From the NCBI GenBank assembly GCA_035566435.1, contig DATMRF010000054.1:12592-76591 (forward strand): a DNA stretch of 64,000 nucleotides, read 5' to 3'. This DNA comes from DATMRF01 sp035566435. Its GTDB lineage: Bacteria > Verrucomicrobiota > Verrucomicrobiia > Limisphaerales > UBA8199. The position numbers and the translations under genes are program-made. Numbering within the stretch: the stretch's first letter is position 1; every line of letters starts with the position of its first letter. The notes under the pieces are model-generated. The model did not search any database. It worked only from the letters and a program-made list of their open reading frames with translations, and was not told the DNA's origin. Positions 1-8,193 of this stretch are shown one piece after another.

Positions 1-2
1 CA

Positions 3-1067
3 GCCGGCCCGATGCACCTGTACGTGCACGGTTGTCCGGCGCCGGCCGGCGGCGGCTCGGCCGGCTCGCCCGCCTGCCCGACCGGCTCGTTCGAGGCGGA
101 CCTCCGGCGGCTGGCACGAGACATCGGCGGCCGGCTCGTGGGGCTTGCCCTGTCGTCCGGCGCCGCGAAAGGCTTTTCGCACATCGGGGTGCTCCAGGTC
201 CTCGAAGAAAACGGCATCGAAGTGGACGTGGTCGCCGGGTCCAGCATGGGCGCCTATGTTGGCGCGCTTTGGGCTTACGGGCTCGACGGCCGCGAGCTGG
301 AACGGCTCGCGCGGGAACTGGAAGAGCGCTGGGCGCTGTGGAGCCTCGTGGACCCTGTGTTCCTGCCGCGCCAGGGCTTCTTGCGGGGCCTGGGACTCAA
401 GAAACGCCTTATGCGTTCCATCGGCACTGCCCGGTTCGGCGACCTGCTGCGGCCCCTGCGCATTGTCGCCGGCAACCTCGCCACCCTCGAGCGGGTCGTC
501 TTCGCCAGCGGCGAAGTCGCCACCGCGGTGCACTGCAGCGCAGCCGTGCCGGGAATTTGCGTGCCCATCACCATCGCCGGAGAAACTTACGTCGATGGCG
601 CTATCGTGGACCCCTTGCCGGTGGACGTGCTGCGCGAAATGGGAGTGGCTCACGTGATTGCCGTGGACGCAATCCCAACGCCCGATCGCATTCGGTGCAC
701 CATTCAACTCGAACGCGAGCTGGCCCAACAAAAGCTCGCACGGGCGCGGAAACTGTTTCGCAAAGGACTGCCCCCGGGCGCGCCCTCGAGCGAGTTCGCT
801 CGTGGCAACCTGCTCCAGATCGTGATGCGCAGCCTTCATGGCGCGCAGATTCGCGTCGCCGAGGCCTCGTGCCGGCTGGCAGACCTGGTGCTCCGTCCCA
901 ACATCTACGACGATTGCTGGGCGGATTGCGCTAAACCGGGAAAATTTATCGCGCTTGGCCGCGAAGTCGCCGAGCTACACCTGGACGAAATCAGGAAGTT
1001 GGTGGCGGGAAGGGAAATAAACCATGAACGGGACCTTGCTCCGGAACCAGTGGCAACAGTTGCCTGA
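3..1067 (+). CDS. Patatin-like phospholipase, N-terminus cut by window edge
   Basis: Patatin/NTE-type lipid acyl hydrolase. The nucleophile elbow GSSMG is at residues 76-80 counted from the Met at base 12, and the Asp of the Ser-Asp dyad is in DGAIVDPLP near residue 195. The oxyanion-hole stretch reads SSGAAKG instead of the usual GGGARG. The reading frame stays open to the first bases of the window. The sequence before the patatin core (LYVHG, then RRLARDIGGRLVGLAL) resembles the linker that follows cyclic-nucleotide-binding domains in bacterial NTE-like proteins, so the true start is probably upstream and the gene is partial here. Its 3' end overlaps the next gene by 44 bases in another frame, which suggests coupling with the acyl-CoA genes. 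Substrate unknown. Confidence 0.85.
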   Translation, partial: AGPMHLYVHGCPAPAGGGSAGSPACPTGSFEADLRRLARDIGGRLVGLALSSGAAKGFSHIGVLQVLEENGIEVDVVAGSSMGAYVGALWAYGLDGRELERLARELEERWALWSLVDPVFLPRQGFLRGLGLKKRLMRSIGTARFGDLLRPLRIVAGNLATLERVVFASGEVATAVHCSAAVPGICVPITIAGETYVDGAIVDPLPVDVLREMGVAHVIAVDAIPTPDRIRCTIQLERELAQQKLARARKLFRKGLPPGAPSSEFARGNLLQIVMRSLHGAQIRVAEASCRLADLVLRPNIYDDCWADCAKPGKFIALGREVAELHLDEIRKLVAGREINHERDLAPEPVATVA

Positions 1068-2559
1068 AGCGGCCATTCGGCGATTGCAGGCTGAACGACT
1101 GAGGCAGTACCTGCGCACCGTGGTCCTGCCCTTCTCGGCCCATTATCAACAGGTATTCCGCGAGCACGGCCTCAAAGCGGACTCGATTCGCACGCTGGAG
1201 GACCTGCAGCGCCTCCCCTTCACCACCAAGACCGATCTCCTGAACACAGCCGATCAACCCCAGCGGTTCAAAGACTTCCTCATCGTGCCCAACCAGGCGG
1301 TGCTGGCGCGACAGCCCGACACCCTCCTGCGCGTCCTGGTTCATGGCCGCAATCGCGTGAAACAAGAGCTCGAATCCGAGTTCCGTCCCATCTTCGTCAC
1401 CTTTACCACCGGCCGCAGCGCGGACCCGACGCCGTTTTTCTTCAGTCAACGCGACCTGTCAAACCTGGAGACCGCCGGCCACAGGCTGGTGGAAATCTGC
1501 GGGGCGCGGCGCGAGGACCGCTTGCTCAACACGTTCCCTTTCGCTCCTCATTTGGCCTTCTGGCTCGCCCATTACGCGGGCACCGCCGGCGGCGTCATGC
1601 TGCTCAGCTCCGGCGGCGGCAAGGTCATGGGCACCGACGGCAACATCCGCCACATGCGCAAATTCAAACCGGACGTGTTGATTGGCATCCCGACCTTCAT
1701 CTATCACCTGCTGCACCAGGCCGCGGAGGAAGGGGTGCATTGCGAAAATTTGCGGCGGATCGTGTTGGGCGGTGAAAAAGTCACCGACGGTTTGCGCGCA
1801 AAGATTGGTGAGCTGGTGGCAGAACTCGGCGCCCGCGAGGTCGATGTGGTCGCTACCTACGGCTTTACGGAAGCCAAAATGGCGTGGCCCGAATGCCCGT
1901 TTCCGCTCGGTCAGCCTTCCGGCGGTTACCACCTCTATCCCGACCTCGGCATCCTCGAAATCATCGATCCGGTGACCGGCGAGGTTCTCCCGCCCGGCCG
2001 GCCCGGCGAGCTCGTATTCACCCCGCTGGACGCGCGGGGCAGCGTCGTGCTGCGCTATCGCACCGGCGACTTCACCGACGGCGGACTCTTTTACGAACCA
2101 TGCCCCCATTGTGGCCGCTCTCTCCCGCGCTTGCTGGGCAACATCTCCCGCCGGTCGGAAGTCAAAGAGATGAATCTCGGCAAGCTCAAGGGCACGCTCG
2201 TCGATTTCAACCAACTGGAGCACGTGCTGGACGACGCTCCCCACATCGGCGCCTGGCAAGTCGAGCTGCGAAAAGTCAACAATGACCCGCTCGAACTGGA
2301 TGAGCTCATTCTTCATGTGCAGAAAATCAACGGGGCCGACGAGGCACGAGTGAGCCATGACTTGAGCGAGCGCTGTTTCACACACCTCGAGCTTCATCCC
2401 AATCGAATCCTGTTCCATGAGGTTGAAGAGATGCGGCGGTTGCAGGGCGTCGGCTCGCTGCTTAAGGAGCAGAAGCTCGTCGATAGTCGGCCTGCCGCGC
2501 AGCCTCAGGTCAGCAGCGAACCCGTCGAAGTCGCCCCCCCCGGCAAACCTGCCCTATGA
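1024..2559 (+). CDS. Phenylacetate-CoA ligase / CapK-like AMP-binding protein
   Basis: Adenylate-forming enzyme of the PaaK/CapK branch, expected to activate a carboxylic acid with ATP. Visible motifs are FTTGRSADPTPF at about residues 127-138 (phosphate-binding loop), YGFTEAK near 279 (adenine/acyl site) and YRTGD near 345 (ribose-binding Asp). A Cys pair sits in EPCPHCGRSLPR. The 511-residue length is longer than typical PaaK (about 430-440), with an Ala/Pro-rich tail. The ATG at 1024 has a purine-rich GGAAGGGAAA stretch just upstream. The stop overlaps the next start as ATGA, so it is translationally coupled to the thiolase. Family is confident; the acid it activates is not known, and neighbours suggest a fatty or aryl acid feeding beta-oxidation. 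Confidence 0.82.
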   Translation: MNGTLLRNQWQQLPEAAIRRLQAERLRQYLRTVVLPFSAHYQQVFREHGLKADSIRTLEDLQRLPFTTKTDLLNTADQPQRFKDFLIVPNQAVLARQPDTLLRVLVHGRNRVKQELESEFRPIFVTFTTGRSADPTPFFFSQRDLSNLETAGHRLVEICGARREDRLLNTFPFAPHLAFWLAHYAGTAGGVMLLSSGGGKVMGTDGNIRHMRKFKPDVLIGIPTFIYHLLHQAAEEGVHCENLRRIVLGGEKVTDGLRAKIGELVAELGAREVDVVATYGFTEAKMAWPECPFPLGQPSGGYHLYPDLGILEIIDPVTGEVLPPGRPGELVFTPLDARGSVVLRYRTGDFTDGGLFYEPCPHCGRSLPRLLGNISRRSEVKEMNLGKLKGTLVDFNQLEHVLDDAPHIGAWQVELRKVNNDPLELDELILHVQKINGADEARVSHDLSERCFTHLELHPNRILFHEVEEMRRLQGVGSLLKEQKLVDSRPAAQPQVSSEPVEVAPPGKPAL

Positions 2560-3839
2560 AAACCGACCGCCTCGTCATCGTCGATGGAGTGCGCACCCCG
2601 TTCTGCAAGGCGGGCACCGAATTGGCATCGATGGCCGCGGACGAACTGGGCCGGCTCGCGGTCAATGCGCTCTTGACCAAAACGGGCCTCGAACCGGGCC
2701 TGGTGGACGAAGTTATTTTCGGTTGCGTGGCCCAACCCGCGGATGCGACCAACGTCGCTCGAGTCATCGCTCTGCGGGCCGGCATCCCCGAAAGCGTTCC
2801 GGCGCTCACCGTGCAGCGAAATTGCGCTTCCGGTTGCGAGGCCGTCACTCTGGCCCAGGAAAAGCTGAGCGCCGGGCGCGGCTCCGTTTTTATTGTGGGC
2901 GGGACTGAGAGCATGTCCAACATCCCGTTGTTGTTCAAGCAGACCACGGCTGAGAAGTTCGGACGGCTCGCCCGGGCCAAACGCCTTGGCCAGCGCCTGC
3001 GATCCCTTAGCGCCTTTCGCCCTTCGGACTTTCAACCGCGTGTGGGCCTCCTGCTCGGCCTCAGTGATCCGGTCTGCGGCCTGAACATGGGCGAAACCGC
3101 CGAGGTCCTGGCCCGCGAGTACGCCGTGACGCGCGCCGATCAGGACGAGTTTGCGCTCAAGTCGCACCAGCGCGCCATCGCCGCCCGTTCCAAACTCGCG
3201 GAAGAAATCTCCCCGGCGTTCCAGGTGCGGAAAGCTGCCGCCGTCACGGGCGACAATGGCCCGCGCGAGAATCAATCGCTCGAAGCCTTGGCTAAACTCA
3301 AACCGGTTTTCGACCGGAAGTCCGGCACGGTTACGGCCGGCAATGCGTCGCAGGTCACGGACGGCGCGGTGGCGCTCCTCGTTATGTCGGAGCAGCGTGC
3401 CGCCGATCTCGGCTTCACACCCCTGGGCGCATTGGCCGGCTACGCTTACGCGGGCTGCGACCCGTCGCGGATGGGGCTCGGCCCGGTCTTCGCGATGGCC
3501 CGGGCCGAGGCGCGAACCGGGTTGACCCTCGAGGACGCCGATCTCATCGAACTCAACGAAGCGTTCGCCGCCCAAACTCTCGCGGTCATGAAATCCGCGC
3601 GATCGGACCAGTTCGCCCGCAAATTCCTGGGCCGGAACCGGGCCCTCGGTGAGATTCCAATGGAAAAACTCAACGTGAACGGCGGCGGGATTTCCCTGGG
3701 CCACCCGGTGGGCGCGACGGGCGCGCGTTTAATTCTCGCCAGTCTCAAAGAACTCCACCGGCGCAACGCCAGGCGCGCTCTGGTGACGCTCTGCGTGGGC
3801 GGCGGCCAGGGCGCCGCGCTCTGGGTGGAAAGGAATTGA
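2556..3839 (+). CDS. fadA: Acetyl-CoA acyltransferase (thiolase)
   Basis: Beta-ketothiolase that cleaves 3-ketoacyl-CoA to acetyl-CoA and a shortened acyl-CoA, last step of beta-oxidation. The active-site Cys is C90 in QRNCASGCEA. The C-terminal signature is present: NEAFAAQTLAV, the His-bearing block GGGISLGHPVGATGAR, and the second catalytic Cys in CVGGGQGAA. At 427 residues it is closer in size to FadI/trifunctional-beta enzymes than to the roughly 390-residue biosynthetic thiolases. It overlaps the upstream ligase by 4 bases (ATGA). About 160 bases holding two perfect hairpins separate it from the fadB/J-like gene, the usual partner. The symbol denotes the family, not a proven FadA/FadI distinction. 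Confidence 0.9.
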   Translation: MKTDRLVIVDGVRTPFCKAGTELASMAADELGRLAVNALLTKTGLEPGLVDEVIFGCVAQPADATNVARVIALRAGIPESVPALTVQRNCASGCEAVTLAQEKLSAGRGSVFIVGGTESMSNIPLLFKQTTAEKFGRLARAKRLGQRLRSLSAFRPSDFQPRVGLLLGLSDPVCGLNMGETAEVLAREYAVTRADQDEFALKSHQRAIAARSKLAEEISPAFQVRKAAAVTGDNGPRENQSLEALAKLKPVFDRKSGTVTAGNASQVTDGAVALLVMSEQRAADLGFTPLGALAGYAYAGCDPSRMGLGPVFAMARAEARTGLTLEDADLIELNEAFAAQTLAVMKSARSDQFARKFLGRNRALGEIPMEKLNVNGGGISLGHPVGATGARLILASLKELHRRNARRALVTLCVGGGQGAALWVERN

Positions 3840-3914
3840 ACTGGAGTAATGGAGTAATCGATCGATGGATGAAATGAGCAAAATAAGTGATATTCCCGAG
3901 ACTCCTCTCATTAA

Positions 3915-3973
3915 CACCCCGCTTCAGCGGGGTGACAGGCGGCGCATTGGGGGGATTAACCGCTTCAGCGGTT
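3915..3973. repeat. REP-like twin palindrome, CTTCAG-centred
   Basis: Two perfect palindromes lie between the thiolase and the bifunctional gene. One is CACCCCGCTTCAGCGGGGTG at 3915-3934 and the other AACCGCTTCAGCGGTT at 3958-3973. The first follows CTCATTAA at 3907-3914. The same CTCATTAACACC lead-in recurs near 10221 and forms the ends of a larger inverted repeat at 13430-13581, so this is one copy of a dispersed REP-like family. It could also stabilise or trim the operon transcript; no U-tract follows, so it is not a classical terminator. Confidence 0.7.
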
Positions 3974-4001
3974 TTCACGAGCTCCGTACGACGCGTTCGA
4001 T

Positions 4002-6224
4002 ATGCCAACTGTGCAACCCCAGGACCCTATGGTAGCCGAGATGCCAGTCGCTGGTCGCGGGGACGCTGTTGAAGGCGCCGGTCCAAATCCGGCCGCGACC
4101 ACGGCCGCTACGGAAGCGCCGCCGCGCACCATCCGTCGCATGGTCCGCCCGGACCAGATCTGCGTTCTGACCTTCGACCGGCCCGGTTCTGCCGCTAACA
4201 TTTTCGACCTCGCCACGCTGAGGGAACTGGGCGAGGAACTTGAGTTTGTCGCCGGCTCCCCGCAGCTTAAGGGGTTGATCCTTACGAGCGCCAAGCGCTC
4301 GATATTCATCGCCGGGGCCGACCTGGAAATGATCAGCGGCGCCGCCTCCGTCGAACAGGGGCGCGCGTTGATCGAAGCAGGCCAGGCAGTGATGAACCGC
4401 CTCGCGGCTCTCCCTCTCCCCACCGTCGCCGCCATCCACGGCGCTGCCGTCGGCGGCGGTTACGAAATCTGCCTCGCCTGCGATTACCGCATCGCCTCGA
4501 ACGACCGCGCAACGAAAATCGGCCTGCCGGAAACGCAAATCGGCCTCCTGCCTGCCTGGGGCGGTTCGACGCGGCTGCCGCGGTTGATTGGCCTGCCCAA
4601 GGCGTTGGACATTATCCTTGCCGGGAAGACGCTGGCGGCGAAGCCGGCCCTGAAATGCGGGCTGGTGGACGAATTGGCCCCGGCCGAGTACTTGCTCGAT
4701 GTCGCGGTCCGAATGATTCGCCGCGGAAAAGCGCGGCGTCCGTCCCGTTGGCTGATAAACAATAGGTTGGTCGCGGCTGTGCTCGCCGCTCGCTTGCGCT
4801 CACAGTTGCTCAAAAAGACGCACGGGAATTACCCCGCTGTGCTCGAAGCGCTGGCGGTCGTGACTAAGAGCGTTTCCAGCTCCGTCTCTGACTCAATGGT
4901 GCTCGAACGTGATGGCATCCTCGAACTCATGCGGACGGACGTCTGCCGCAATCTGATTCGCGTCTTCTTCCTGCAGGAGCGCGCCAAAAAGCGAAGCGTT
5001 CCGGGGGCTGCGCCGGGCGTGGAACCGAAGCCCATCAAGCGCACCGCGGTCATCGGAGGCGGCGTGATGGGCGCCGGCATCGCGCAATGGCTTAGCGCGC
5101 GGCAATTGCCGGTCATTCTGCGCGACATCAATGCCGAGCAAGTGGCCAAAGGCATGGCCGCCATCGCCAAAGTTTACCAGGAAGGAGCTAAACGCCATCT
5201 GTTCACCGCGCGCGAAGCCCGCGATGGCTTGGACCGCGTGTCTCCCGCGCCAACCGAGGTCCCACTGCGCCAGGTGGACCTGGTGATTGAAGCGGCCGTC
5301 GAAAACTTCGAGCTGAAGAAGAAAATCTTCCAGCGGCTGGACGAGTTGGCGGGCGACGAAACGCTGCTGGCCACCAATACTTCAGCCCTGCCCATTTCGG
5401 ATCTCGCTGCCCGCACGCGGCGGCCCGAGCGGGTGCTGGGATTGCATTTTTTCAATCCGGTCCACCGCATGCAGCTTGTCGAGGTGATCGCTGCCCGGCA
5501 GACTTCACCCGAAGTTCTGCAACGCGCGCTGCGGTTCGTGCAGCAGCTCGGCAAACTCCCCGTCATCGTCAAAGACAGCCCCGGCTTCCTTGTCAACCGC
5601 ATCCTGATGCCTTATCTCGTCGAGGCCGGAAACCTTTTCCAGGCCGGCGCCCGCGTCACAGCCCTCGACGAAGCGATGCTCGACTTCGGCATGCCCATGG
5701 GGCCGATGCGCTTGCTGGACGAAGTGGGTGTGGATGTTGCCTTCCATGTGGCGCAGACCCTCGCCGCCACGTTCCGGGACCGGATGGTCGTGCCTTCGGC
5801 CCTCAGCAGGATGGTCCAGGCCGGCCAGTTAGGCCGCAAGAGCGGTGCCGGATTTTATCTGCACGCCAAAGGCAAAGCGCCGCGTCTAAACCCGCGGGTA
5901 GCCGACTATCAATCCCCCGCCGCCGCTCAGCCGTCGCCCACCACCCTGTGGGAACGCATGGTCCTGTTGATGGTCAACGAGGCGGCGCGCTGTCTCGAGG
6001 AAGGAATTGTCACCGACCCGGCAGACATTGATTTCGCCATGATCATGGGCACGGGCTTCGCGCCGTTTCGAGGCGGGCCGCTGCGGTACGCTGACGCACT
6101 CGGCGCCGACGAAGCAGTCGGGGCCATGGAACACCTGGTGGACAGTGGCGCCGCCCACTTCGCGCCTTGCGCCCTCTTGCGCACCATGGCCACAACCGGA
6201 AAGAAGTTTTATCCGTCTAAGTAA
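4002..6224 (+). CDS. fadJ: Bifunctional enoyl-CoA hydratase / 3-hydroxyacyl-CoA dehydrogenase
   Basis: Two-domain beta-oxidation enzyme (FadB/FadJ type). The N-terminal crotonase domain carries the oxyanion region HGAAVGGGYE and the two acidic catalytic positions, Glu in GGGYEICL and Glu in GLPETQIG. The dehydrogenase half starts at the Rossmann motif IGGGVMGAGIA, has the catalytic His in LGLHFFNPVHRM, and ends in two C-terminal helical domains with KSGAGFY. Length 740 fits the family. The first 45 or so residues are low-complexity and absent from most homologues; an in-frame ATG at 4140 could be the real start, so the 5' end is uncertain. Forms the expected pair with the upstream thiolase and precedes an acyl-CoA dehydrogenase by 7 bases. 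Confidence 0.9.
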   Translation: MPTVQPQDPMVAEMPVAGRGDAVEGAGPNPAATTAATEAPPRTIRRMVRPDQICVLTFDRPGSAANIFDLATLRELGEELEFVAGSPQLKGLILTSAKRSIFIAGADLEMISGAASVEQGRALIEAGQAVMNRLAALPLPTVAAIHGAAVGGGYEICLACDYRIASNDRATKIGLPETQIGLLPAWGGSTRLPRLIGLPKALDIILAGKTLAAKPALKCGLVDELAPAEYLLDVAVRMIRRGKARRPSRWLINNRLVAAVLAARLRSQLLKKTHGNYPAVLEALAVVTKSVSSSVSDSMVLERDGILELMRTDVCRNLIRVFFLQERAKKRSVPGAAPGVEPKPIKRTAVIGGGVMGAGIAQWLSARQLPVILRDINAEQVAKGMAAIAKVYQEGAKRHLFTAREARDGLDRVSPAPTEVPLRQVDLVIEAAVENFELKKKIFQRLDELAGDETLLATNTSALPISDLAARTRRPERVLGLHFFNPVHRMQLVEVIAARQTSPEVLQRALRFVQQLGKLPVIVKDSPGFLVNRILMPYLVEAGNLFQAGARVTALDEAMLDFGMPMGPMRLLDEVGVDVAFHVAQTLAATFRDRMVVPSALSRMVQAGQLGRKSGAGFYLHAKGKAPRLNPRVADYQSPAAAQPSPTTLWERMVLLMVNEAARCLEEGIVTDPADIDFAMIMGTGFAPFRGGPLRYADALGADEAVGAMEHLVDSGAAHFAPCALLRTMATTGKKFYPSK

Positions 6225-6231
6225 GGACTTT

Positions 6232-8130
6232 ATGGTCGAGACTACGCCCCCACCCAGCCCGCCGCGAACAAAACTCGCTGCCGAAGAGCCGCGCTCCCTC
6301 ATCGACACGTCCAAAATGTCCGCTGGCCAGCGGGCTGCCCTCGAGCTGACCGAGGCTGCGCGGGAAGTCGCGCGGGAATCAACCTTTGTCAGCGGCCTGT
6401 TCATGGGCCGGTTCGACCTGACCGGCCTCCGCCCGTTTCCAGAACAAAACGCGGCCGACCGTGAGCAAGGCGATGCGTTTCTTCAACGGTTGGAAGCGCT
6501 GCTGCGCACAAAAGTCGATCCGGATGAGATCGATCGAACCGGTGAAATCCCGCCGACGGTCTTCGAAGAACTGGCAAAGCTGGGCGCATTTGGGATCAAA
6601 ATCTTGCCGGAATATGGCGGCCTGGGCCTTTCCCAGACAAATTATTGTCGGGCTGCGATGTTGCTGGCCGGCTGGTGTGGAAATCTGACAGCCCTGGTTT
6701 CAGCGCATCAGTCCATTGGTGTACCGCAGCCGCTCATTCTATTCGGCACTGAGGATCAAAAGCGCAAATACCTGCCTCGGGTCGCTCGCGGCGAGATTTC
6801 AGCCTTTGCGCTCACTGAGGAAGGCGCGGGCTCGGACCCGGCGACGATGCAGACCCGCGCCGAGCCTACCCCGGACGGAAAGTTCTTCGTGCTTAACGGG
6901 AAGAAGCTTTGGTGCACCAACGGCACCAAAGCCGGCGTCATCGTCGTCATGGCCAAGACGCCGCCGAAAATGAGCGCCGGCAAACCCAAAGATCAAATCA
7001 CCGCGTTTATCGTCGAAACGGATTGGCCAGGGGTCGAAGTCACTCACCGTTGCCGGTTCATGGGCCTAAGGGCGCTCTACAACGGGGTGATGGAGTTCGA
7101 CAATGTGCGTGTGCCGCGCGAGAACATTCTGCTGGCGGAAGGCAAGGGACTTCGAGTGGCGCTGACGACTCTGAACACCGGCCGGCTGACCCTCCCCGCT
7201 GCGTGCGTTGGGCTGGCCAAACGTTGCCTGGAGCTCACCCGGCGCTGGGCCGGTGACCGTGTGCAATGGGGCGCGCCCATCGGCAAACACGCCGCCATCG
7301 CCGACAAACTCGCCCGCATGGCCGCCAACACCTTTGCCATGGAATCGATGACGTTGCTCGCCGCCAGTGCGGTGGATCGCGACAAACGGGCCGACGTTCG
7401 CCTCGAGGCCGCCATGTGCAAAATGTGGGCCACGGAACAGACCTGGGCCATCGTCAATGATGCAGTCCAAATTCGCGGCGGGCGCGGCTACGAGACCGCC
7501 GCGTCGCTGAAGGCCCGCGGGGAAGAGCCCGTCCCTCTCGAGCGTTTCCTGCGCGACTGCCGCATCAACACCATCTTTGAAGGATCCAGCGAAGTCATGC
7601 GCCTGTTCATCGCGCGCGAAGCCCTCGACCCGCACCTCAAAGTGAGCGCAGCGGTGCTGAACTCGAAGCTGCCCCTGGCCCAGCGGCTGCGTGCCGCCGT
7701 CGGCGCTGCGTTCTTCTACGCCAAATGGTATCCAAAACAGTGGCTGCCATTCGGTGCGAGCTTCGGACTCCGCAGCCCGCGCTCGGCATCGCCACACCTC
7801 CGATACGCTGCCCGAACCAGCCGCCGGCTCGCCCGAACACTCTTCGCCGCGATGCTTCGTCACGGCCCGAAACTCGAGCGGGAGCAGCTCTTGCTTGGCC
7901 GGCTCGTGGACATCGGTACCGAGCTGTTTGCCATCACCGCCACCTGTCTGCGGGCGGAGGCGCTGGCCCAATCAGGTGACAAGGACCCGGAGACCGCCGA
8001 CCTCCTTCCCTTCGCCGACTACTTCTGCGAAATGTCGCGTCTGCGCATCGAGGAAAAGTTTCGCGAACTGCGGCGCAACGCCGACCACTCCGGCTACCGC
8101 CTCGCCCAAAAACTTCTGCTTAAAAAGTAG
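6232..8130 (+). CDS. fadE: Acyl-CoA dehydrogenase (VLCAD-like)
   Basis: FAD-dependent acyl-CoA dehydrogenase, first step of beta-oxidation, 632 residues. It contains the classic signatures ALTEEGAGSDPA (FAD/substrate segment) and a C-terminal DCRINTIFEGSSEVMR block, with the probable catalytic Glu near residue 450. A C-terminal extension of roughly 150 residues makes it resemble the VLCAD/ACAD9 class. I place the start at the ATG at 6232, with AAGGA 5-9 bases upstream, rather than at an earlier in-frame ATG inside the preceding gene; this leaves a 7-base gap. Last gene of the plus-strand lipid block. A loose inverted repeat AGGCGCC/GGCGCCT (8129-8166) sits in the convergent gap but has no T-run. 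Confidence 0.9.
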   Translation: MVETTPPPSPPRTKLAAEEPRSLIDTSKMSAGQRAALELTEAAREVARESTFVSGLFMGRFDLTGLRPFPEQNAADREQGDAFLQRLEALLRTKVDPDEIDRTGEIPPTVFEELAKLGAFGIKILPEYGGLGLSQTNYCRAAMLLAGWCGNLTALVSAHQSIGVPQPLILFGTEDQKRKYLPRVARGEISAFALTEEGAGSDPATMQTRAEPTPDGKFFVLNGKKLWCTNGTKAGVIVVMAKTPPKMSAGKPKDQITAFIVETDWPGVEVTHRCRFMGLRALYNGVMEFDNVRVPRENILLAEGKGLRVALTTLNTGRLTLPAACVGLAKRCLELTRRWAGDRVQWGAPIGKHAAIADKLARMAANTFAMESMTLLAASAVDRDKRADVRLEAAMCKMWATEQTWAIVNDAVQIRGGRGYETAASLKARGEEPVPLERFLRDCRINTIFEGSSEVMRLFIAREALDPHLKVSAAVLNSKLPLAQRLRAAVGAAFFYAKWYPKQWLPFGASFGLRSPRSASPHLRYAARTSRRLARTLFAAMLRHGPKLEREQLLLGRLVDIGTELFAITATCLRAEALAQSGDKDPETADLLPFADYFCEMSRLRIEEKFRELRRNADHSGYRLAQKLLLKK

Positions 8131-8193
8131 GCGCCAGTCACCTGGGCCGGGTAGCATTGGGCGCCTGTCAGACTATCCGAAATTGCGCTGCGA

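Noticed and set aside
8129..8166. Bidirectional terminator between the fadE-like gene and the M14 gene
   Set aside because: An AGGCGCC inverted repeat is present but the loop is long and there is no T-run.
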